Origin: Clostridiales bacterium
Lineage (GTDB): Bacteria > Bacillota > Clostridia > UBA1381
DNA length: 5,555 bases
Assembly: GCA_003453455.1 (NCBI GenBank)
Contig: DMLG01000013.1
Coordinates: 1 to 5,555 of the forward strand
Direction of reading: 5' to 3'
Position numbers and translations under genes: made by a program. Shown here piece by piece: positions 1 through 4,692 of this stretch. The notes beneath the pieces are model-generated. The model was given only the letters and a program-made list of their open reading frames with translations, ran no database searches and had not been told where the DNA came from. How positions within the stretch are numbered: the first letter of the stretch is position 1; each line of letters opens with the position of its first letter.

Positions 1-179
1 AAAACGGTTGCGGCAGGGTGCAGTGTGAGGTTTTCAAACGGAACTATTCTCGCATTGAACCATCCCTTTCCGCGTTCATAGTCCATAACGAACATATGGT
101 CTGTGAAAACCTTGCCAAAACCAAGATTTTCAGTCTGCTTTTCCTTTGGATTTTGTGTCTTTGTGATTTTGATTTCCAT
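1..179 (-). CDS. ilvE: Branched-chain amino acid aminotransferase, N-terminal fragment (runs off the window)
   Basis: The first 59 codons of a gene that continues past the left edge. The protein starts MEIKITKTQNPKEKQ and continues with LGFGKVFTDHMFVMDY, then GWFNARIVPFENLTLHPAA. This series (GFG..FTDHMF.MDY, then GW.NARI.P, then hPAA) is characteristic of the N-terminus of PLP-dependent fold-type IV branched-chain aminotransferases, which interconvert Leu, Ile and Val with their 2-oxo acids using 2-oxoglutarate/glutamate. The catalytic lysine lies outside the window and cannot be checked. The start is set by an AAGGAGA Shine-Dalgarno (189-195) 9 bases upstream of ATG, and by the fit to the family N-terminus. 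It lies 22 bases downstream of the fusion gene on the same strand with no terminator between them, so it is probably co-transcribed. Its presence ties the operon to branched-chain amino acid metabolism. Confidence 0.9.
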   Translation of the reverse strand, partial: MEIKITKTQNPKEKQTENLGFGKVFTDHMFVMDYERGKGWFNARIVPFENLTLHPAATV

Positions 180-201
180 TTTCTTATATCTCCTTTTAAA
201 A

Positions 202-2664
202 TTATTCCTTAGTCACAATTCCCGATACCTTTTTAATACCGAGCCTTTTTGCCGCGTCATCGCGCATTTTGAACTTCAAGATTTTGCCTGCGGCATTCAT
301 CGGGAAACTATCAACAAAATCTATATATTTCGGCACCTTATGCTTTGCCATATGGCTCTTTATATAGTCCTTCATTTCATCTGCGGTCATACTCTCGCCC
401 TCTTTCAGGATTATACAAGCCATAATCTCTTCGCCGTATTGCTCGTCGGGAACTCCTATTACCTGAACATCTTTGACCTTTTCGTGAGTATAGATAAATT
501 CTTCTATTTCCTTAGGATAAATATTTTCGCCGCCTCGGATAATCATATCCTTTAATCTTCCCGTTATCTTATAGTTTCCGTCAGGAGTCCTTAGCGCTAA
601 ATCCCCCGTATGAAGCCAGCCGTTTTCATCTATTGCCGCCGCAGTTTCTTTCGGCATTTTGTAGTAGCCCTTCATAATATTATAACCGCGCGCCACAAAC
701 TCGCCCGTTTCATTATCAGGCAAATCCTTGCCAGTTTCCGGGTCCACGATTTTACACTCAATCTCAGGCATTGCCCTGCCCACCGTTGAAACACGCACCT
801 CAATCGGATCGTCTGTACTGCTCATAGTACAGCCCGGTGACGCCTCTGTCTGACCGTAAACGATTACTATTTCTTTCATATTCATCTTATTTACAACATC
901 GTTCATTGCTGAAATCGGGCAAGGTGAACCCGCCATAATACCCGTGCGCATATATGAAAAATCGGTCTTTTCAAAATCGGGATGCGAAAGCATTGCGATG
1001 AACATAGTCGGAACGCCGTGGAATGCCGTTATGCGCTCCTGATTTATACAAGCAAGCGCAGGCTTTGGCGTAAAGTACGGCAAAGGCAGAAGCGTTCCAC
1101 CATGAGTCATAGTCGCAGTCATTGCGAGCACCATACCAAAGCAATGGAACATCGGCACCTGCACCATCATTCTGTCCGCCGTCGATAAATCCATTCTGTC
1201 GCCAATACATTTTCCGTTATTGACAACATTATAATGCGTCAGCATAACACCCTTCGGAAACCCTGTTGTTCCCGAGGTGTATTGCATATTGCACACATCG
1301 TGAATATTTACCTTTGCCGCCATTCGATAAACTTCCGAAACGGGGACAGAGGATGCAAGTCCCTTTGCCTCATTCCATGTAATACAGCCCTTTTGCCTGT
1401 ATCCTACCGTTATGATATTCCTCAGAAACGGCAGTCTCTTTGAGTGCAGCTGCTCCCCTTTTTCGGTGTCCGCAAGTTCGGGACACAACTCGGAAATTAT
1501 TTCGTTATAATGCGAATCGCGCCAGCCTTTAATCATAACAAGGGTATGCGTATCCGACTGTTTTAAAAGATATTCAAGCTCGTGTACCTTATATGCGGTA
1601 TTTACCGTAACCAAAACTGCGCCTATCTTCACCGCCGCCCAAAAGGTTATATACCACTCCGGCACATTTGTTGCCCATACCGCAATATGCGTACCTTTTT
1701 TTACTCCAAGCGCTATAAGGCTTCGGCAAAAATCGTCAACATCATCACGGAACTCAGAATATGTCCTGGTATAATCAAGCGTTGTATATTTAAACGCAAG
1801 CTGGTCGGGAAAATTCTCTACCATAGCGTCGAGCACCTGCGAAAAGGTTTTTTCGATAAGCGCATCCTTTTTCCAGATAAACTTACCCGTACCCCGTCTG
1901 TTTTCATAAAGAGTGTTTTTAGCACGAGACAAATTTTCAAAGCGTGACATAAAGCTCACAAAATGCGGGAAAATTATGTCCATATCGCTTATATCGCTGT
2001 CCCATTTCGGGTCCCATTCAATTGACATAAACCCGTCATAATTTATGGAACGCAGCGCATTTATGACCTCGTTAATAGGTATCGAGCCCTCGCCCACAAG
2101 GCTATATGAGTTTTCGCCGTCAGAATCCTTTATATGAATATGGCGTATATATGCACCAAGATTTTTTACCGTTTCATCAGGCTGTTCGCCATGCAGACGG
2201 TATGGATAGTGCAAATCCCAGAGTGCTGCAAGGTTATCGCTTGAAAATTCGTTTAAAAACTCTGAAAGTATTTTAGTGTCGGAAAATACTCCAACCGTTT
2301 CAACAAGCAGTATTATACCTCTTTCCGATGCGATTGGCAACGCTTTTTTTACAAATTCAATTGCGCCTTCTTCGCTTTTTACCGCCTTTATTCTTATATT
2401 CTTTGTATGAAGCGCAAGACAAGCGTCTATGCACGCATCAAGCTCTTTTAGAGCAGCTTCTGTATCTTCCGAAATGTCTGAAATCATATCTATGCACGGA
2501 ATTTTTATCCCGTTTTCTATAAGCATATAGTAAGTTTCGGAAAAGCCTTTGATTTCCTTGGTGTCGTGTATTTCTATACCCGAGAATTTATATTCCTTTG
2601 CTATTTTTATAAATTCATCAAGCTCTACATTCTTCCATCGGTTTGTGGAAAAGGACAAATTCAT
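202..2664 (-). CDS. Fusion protein: sugar-phosphate isomerase/epimerase-like TIM barrel + AMP-forming acyl-CoA synthetase
   Basis: An 820-aa protein in one uninterrupted frame. Residues 1 to about 245 resemble the xylose-isomerase-like/AP-endonuclease-2 TIM barrel. Likely metal and active-site residues are in place: E122 (LLVETVG), D150 and H152 (LWDLHYPYR), H175/H177 (IRHIHIKDSDG) and E216 (SIEWDP). After a short linker, residues about 265-820 form a complete ANL-superfamily acyl-CoA ligase, which makes acyl-AMP from ATP and a carboxylate and then transfers the acyl group to CoA. Its motifs are the P-loop YTSGTTGFPKG (462-472), YGQTE (603-607), TGD (686-688), hinge GRLKD with D706, GGENIYPKEIEE (711-722) and the C-terminal catalytic lysine K794 in NAAGKILK. 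The ligase part looks like FadD-type fatty or short-chain acyl-CoA synthetases; the substrate cannot be read. The start is supported by AGGAGG (2673-2678) 8 bases upstream, embedded in the end of the preceding gene. I see no SD before the internal Met281, so separate translation of the ligase is unlikely. The barrel's substrate is unknown. Confidence 0.93.
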   Translation of the reverse strand: MNLSFSTNRWKNVELDEFIKIAKEYKFSGIEIHDTKEIKGFSETYYMLIENGIKIPCIDMISDISEDTEAALKELDACIDACLALHTKNIRIKAVKSEEGAIEFVKKALPIASERGIILLVETVGVFSDTKILSEFLNEFSSDNLAALWDLHYPYRLHGEQPDETVKNLGAYIRHIHIKDSDGENSYSLVGEGSIPINEVINALRSINYDGFMSIEWDPKWDSDISDMDIIFPHFVSFMSRFENLSRAKNTLYENRRGTGKFIWKKDALIEKTFSQVLDAMVENFPDQLAFKYTTLDYTRTYSEFRDDVDDFCRSLIALGVKKGTHIAVWATNVPEWYITFWAAVKIGAVLVTVNTAYKVHELEYLLKQSDTHTLVMIKGWRDSHYNEIISELCPELADTEKGEQLHSKRLPFLRNIITVGYRQKGCITWNEAKGLASSVPVSEVYRMAAKVNIHDVCNMQYTSGTTGFPKGVMLTHYNVVNNGKCIGDRMDLSTADRMMVQVPMFHCFGMVLAMTATMTHGGTLLPLPYFTPKPALACINQERITAFHGVPTMFIAMLSHPDFEKTDFSYMRTGIMAGSPCPISAMNDVVNKMNMKEIVIVYGQTEASPGCTMSSTDDPIEVRVSTVGRAMPEIECKIVDPETGKDLPDNETGEFVARGYNIMKGYYKMPKETAAAIDENGWLHTGDLALRTPDGNYKITGRLKDMIIRGGENIYPKEIEEFIYTHEKVKDVQVIGVPDEQYGEEIMACIILKEGESMTADEMKDYIKSHMAKHKVPKYIDFVDSFPMNAAGKILKFKMRDDAAKRLGIKKVSGIVTKE

Positions 2665-2667
2665 CTG

Positions 2668-4062
2668 TTATGCCTCCTCAAAGCAGATTTTATTAAGCGC
2701 ATTGATATACGCATTTATACTTGATTCCACAATATCGGTGGAAATCCCTTTGCCGGAATAGAGCTTTCCGCTGCTTCTGAGCTTTACAACGGTAACGCCC
2801 AGAGCCTGCTTTCCCTCCGTTACCGACTGAATTTGAAAGTCGTCAAGCTCGAACTTTCTCCCGGCAATTTGTTCAATACACTGAAATGCCGCATCAATCG
2901 GACCATTTCCCACCGTTATACCTTGAAGCTCCTCATTTTCCTTTGAAAGCGTCATAACGCAGGAAGCATTGATTAAATTACCGCTGTTTATAGTATAACT
3001 TTTCAGCTTATATGTTGGTGCAGTTTGAAGTGCCGCACTTGCGACAATTACTTCAAGCTCCTTTTCCGTAACCTGTTTTTTCCTCGCAACCTTTACAAAC
3101 TCTTCATATACATTTTTTATATCCTCTTCCGAAAGGTCATATCCAAGTTTTTTGACCGCAAGAGAGACTGTATTTATATCATCCTTATCGTTTAATACAA
3201 AGCTTTCACCCTTTTCGGCTTCAAGGATTTTACCGTTTTTAAAATCCTGTGTCTTTAAAAATCCCATTCCCGATACGGTATGTTCAAGTTCTGTATAATT
3301 TAGCCCCGTGTATGCTCCAAAAAAGTCACCGCGTGATTTAAAAATCCTTGCTATGCAAAGGATTGATGTTTGATTTTTGCCGTCAGCTGAGGTTTTGATT
3401 TCACCGACGCCTGCACTGACCCCTGCAACAAGGCATGCGCAGCCCATATCAAGATTATTTCCGCATTCTGCCGCAAGCGTTACACCTTTTAGCTCGGGAA
3501 CATTTTCGTAAAGTTTCTCTATAAACTCTCCGCACTCGGAAGGAAGCATCTCACCTGCGCTGTCACAGACAGTTATCGTTTTCGCCCCTGCCAAAATTGC
3601 TGTTTTTATCGCTCTATATAAAAATTCAGGTTCACTTCTCGTTGCATCAAGGGCAGAAAATTCCACATCGCAGCACAAAGCGGCACATTTTTCTGTAAGC
3701 GTCTTTATAAGCTCTATCATAGCATCAGGTTTTTTGCCGCAAAGGTATTCCATTTGCACGCTCGATACAGGTGCGCTGAGTTTTAAACGGAATTTTTTTG
3801 CGCCCCTGAGCGCCTCATATGCCCGATCGACAGACTCCTCATTAAGCTCAACAGGACAGGATATTATGCTTTTTTCCAGAAGCGGCGCTATCGTATGCAA
3901 AAACAAAATATCAGTTTTTGCATTTGTGATTTTTGCTGTTTCAATCACATCAACGCCAAGCCTGTCAAGCTTTTTTGCAAGATTTACCTTCTCTTTAAAG
4001 CTCAAAAAGCCTACTCCTGCGTCCTCTCTTAAAGTTACATCTGAAATTTTTACTTTTTTCAT
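2668..4062 (-). CDS. 2-isopropylmalate/citramalate synthase-like protein with degenerate active site and intact regulatory domain
   Basis: A 464-aa protein of the DRE-TIM metallolyase/LeuA family, which condenses acetyl-CoA with a 2-oxo acid. The N-terminal barrel (about 1-260) is recognisable from VKISDVTLRE, VEFSALDATR (133-142) and CDSAGEMLP (166-174). The C-terminal LeuA dimerisation/allosteric domain (about 350-460) is well kept, with GNGPIDAAFQCIEQIAG (385-401) and GKGISTDIVESS.NAY.NALN (437-457). The catalytic signatures are altered. The usual LRDG(E/N)Q is LREDAG (11-16), the metal-binding HCHND is ECGNN (199-203), NGIGERAGN is replaced around SADGKNQTS (225-233), and the linker-subdomain HSG motif is replaced near NDKDD (291-295). 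Standard synthase activity is therefore doubtful. The start is supported by GAAAGGA (4071-4077), 8 bases upstream. It is the first structural gene of the operon, behind a Leu-rich leader peptide and hairpin, and its stop lies 3 bases before the next ATG. It could be a leucine-responsive pseudoenzyme or an enzyme with a changed reaction. Confidence 0.88.
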   Translation of the reverse strand: MKKVKISDVTLREDAGVGFLSFKEKVNLAKKLDRLGVDVIETAKITNAKTDILFLHTIAPLLEKSIISCPVELNEESVDRAYEALRGAKKFRLKLSAPVSSVQMEYLCGKKPDAMIELIKTLTEKCAALCCDVEFSALDATRSEPEFLYRAIKTAILAGAKTITVCDSAGEMLPSECGEFIEKLYENVPELKGVTLAAECGNNLDMGCACLVAGVSAGVGEIKTSADGKNQTSILCIARIFKSRGDFFGAYTGLNYTELEHTVSGMGFLKTQDFKNGKILEAEKGESFVLNDKDDINTVSLAVKKLGYDLSEEDIKNVYEEFVKVARKKQVTEKELEVIVASAALQTAPTYKLKSYTINSGNLINASCVMTLSKENEELQGITVGNGPIDAAFQCIEQIAGRKFELDDFQIQSVTEGKQALGVTVVKLRSSGKLYSGKGISTDIVESSINAYINALNKICFEEA

Positions 4063-4077
4063 AGAGATTTTCCTTTC

Positions 4078-4118
4078 AAACTAAAACAGGAATTTGCGGC
4101 TGTCACCGTAAATTCCTG
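4078..4118 (-). terminator. Attenuator terminator hairpin upstream of the LeuA-like gene
   Basis: Read on the minus strand, CAGGAATTT (4118-4110) pairs with AAATTCCTG (4095-4087). The stem continues as CGG/CCG past a single A.C mismatch, closing a 6-base loop. It is followed directly by TTTTAGTTT (4086-4078). This is an intrinsic terminator shape located before, not after, a gene and just upstream of its Shine-Dalgarno. With the Leu-rich leader peptide ending 34 bases earlier, the simplest reading is a transcription attenuator that stops the operon when leucyl-tRNA is plentiful. I could not define a convincing antiterminator. The best alternative pairing seen is six bases, GCTGTC in the leader ORF (4206-4201) with GACAGC in the hairpin (4104-4099). 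The U-tract is interrupted, so read-through may be considerable. Confidence 0.72.
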
Positions 4119-4152
4119 AAAATTCAAAACAACTTTGTTCTTAGACTTTCAA

Positions 4153-4248
4153 TCATGCACGACAAACAGCACTGTTACTTTTTCCGCATAGGATTAGTAG
4201 GACAGCGCCAAGTAGGTTAATCAAATTAAATGATTTCGCCTGTGACAT
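4153..4248 (-). CDS. Leucine-rich leader peptide (31 aa), probable attenuation peptide
   Basis: A short ORF of 31 codons ending in TGA. It begins MSQAKS, has a core FNLINLLGAVLLIL (residues 7-20), and ends CGKSNSAVCRA. Six of 31 residues are Leu, with two Ile and two Val. Four of the six Leu codons are CTA (codons 12, 17, 18, 20), whereas I count one CTA among 29 Leu codons in the visible part of the rightward ligase gene, so the codon choice is strongly skewed. It has a good Shine-Dalgarno GGGAG (4261-4257), 8 bases before ATG, and lies about 25 bases after the predicted transcription start. A terminator-like hairpin follows, then the LeuA-like gene. These are the parts of ribosome-stalling attenuation as known for enterobacterial leu and ilv operons. 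A small membrane peptide is the alternative, given the hydrophobic core, but its position and codon bias favour a leader. Confidence 0.78.
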   Translation of the reverse strand: MSQAKSFNLINLLGAVLLILCGKSNSAVCRA

Positions 4249-4279
4249 AACAAAAACTCCCAAATTTTAATTTTGTCTA

Positions 4280-4308
4280 AGTATAGCACAACTTTTCCCT
4301 CATGTCAA
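4280..4308 (-). promoter_or_regulatory. Sigma-A-type promoter of the leftward operon
   Basis: On the minus strand the -35 box is TTGACA (4308-4303), a perfect consensus. The -10 box is TATACT (4285-4280), with a 17-base spacer and an extended TGC immediately before the -10. The predicted start near 4273 leaves about 12 bases before the leader-peptide Shine-Dalgarno. It would drive the leader peptide, LeuA-like gene, fusion gene and ilvE. Confidence 0.85.
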
Positions 4309-4337
4309 TATATTTTTTTATTGATATTCGAAAAATG

Positions 4338-4366
4338 TTGACATTTTTTTTATTTTGGAGTATAAT
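4338..4366 (+). promoter_or_regulatory. Sigma-A-type promoter of the T-box/acyl-CoA synthetase unit
   Basis: The -35 box is TTGACA (4338-4343) and the -10 box is TATAAT (4361-4366), both perfect consensus with a 17-base spacer. The predicted start is near 4373, directly before the T-box leader. Its -35 box lies only 29 bases from the -35 box of the leftward promoter, so the two are arranged back to back. I see no clear palindromic operator in the AT-rich DNA between them. Confidence 0.88.
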
Positions 4367-4372
4367 TACTAC

Positions 4373-4653
4373 ATTATTATGTTTAAAGGCTATGACCGAA
4401 TTTAAGTAGTCGTATCCGGAGCCTAAAGAGAGTCGGCGGTTGCTGTGAGCCGATGGAAAGGATATGTACGAAATACGCTTCGTGAGCTCTGCACCGAAAT
4501 GCATATAGCACGAGTAGGCTGCGGCGGTAGTGCCCGTTACAGCACAAAGGTATAGCAATATACCTTGCGAGGTCTGTTCTTGCAAGAGGCAGATAAAATG
4601 AGGTGGTACCACGGAATTTCCGTCCTCTGTTTATTTATGCGGAGGATTTTTTT
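4373..4653 (+). ncRNA. T-box riboswitch leader (tRNA-sensing)
   Basis: The untranslated leader carries the T-box sequence AGGTGGTACCACGG (4601-4614), close to the family consensus that contacts the uncharged tRNA 3' end. Stem I can be drawn. AGGCT (4387-4391) pairs with AGCT (4485-4488), and a kink-turn-like TGAC/TGA lies above it. CGAA (4397-4400) pairs with TTCG (4479-4482). A loop-E-like AGTA (4405-4408) lies opposite GAA (4470-4472), and CGTATCC (4411-4417) pairs with GGATATG (4460-4466). Next come the AGAGAG bulge (4427-4432) and the distal arm GTCGGC/GCCGAT (4432-4454). A Stem III-like element GAGTAGG...CCGTTA spans 4512-4539. The specifier region after GAA reads ATACG (4473-4477). TAC (Tyr, followed by a purine) is my tentative choice, with ATA (Ile) as the alternative. 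The antiterminator pairs GAGG (4600-4603) and CGG (4612-4614) with CCG (4620-4622) and CCTC (4624-4627). Uncharged tRNA should favour read-through into the downstream ligase gene. Confidence 0.93.
4623..4653 (+). terminator. T-box-controlled intrinsic terminator
   Basis: TCCTCTG (4623-4629) pairs with CGGAGGA (4640-4646) around a 10-base AT-rich loop, followed by seven T residues (4647-4653). The 5' arm is shared with the antiterminator (CCTC pairing with GAGG at 4600-4603), which makes the two folds mutually exclusive as expected for a T-box. The 3' arm contains GGAGGA, which also looks like a Shine-Dalgarno for a GTG at 4654. Confidence 0.92.
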
Positions 4654-4692
4654 GTGCAAAAAGTCCTTAAAAGAAAGGAAGAGAATAAGGCT

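Noticed and set aside
103..555. 150-codon open frame on the plus strand opposite ilvE and the end of the fusion gene
   Set aside because: It is antisense to strongly conserved ligase and aminotransferase coding sequence. Its Phe/Leu/Ile-rich, membrane-like look is a by-product of reading the opposite strand.
1860..1940. Possible frameshift or assembly join between the TIM-barrel and ligase domains
   Set aside because: The frame is continuous, both flanking domains are in the same frame, the linker reads as ordinary protein, and no homopolymer anomaly or internal SD with a start is present.
1582..1947. 121-codon open frame on the plus strand inside the fusion gene
   Set aside because: It is antisense to the conserved N-terminal part of the ligase domain, with no SD and no recognisable domain.
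4084..4118. Hairpin as a bidirectional terminator shared by convergent genes
   Set aside because: The genes here diverge, and no rightward transcript should end at this point. The T-rich tail lies on the minus-strand side, in front of the LeuA-like gene, which fits an attenuator instead.
4309..4337. Possible repressor operator between the two -35 boxes
   Set aside because: The stretch is just AT-rich, and I see no inverted or direct repeat of useful length.
4277..4612. 111-codon open frame on the minus strand across the intergenic region
   Set aside because: It runs antisense through the T-box leader and both promoters, has no convincing SD, and its protein resembles no family. The RNA signals on the plus strand explain this sequence.
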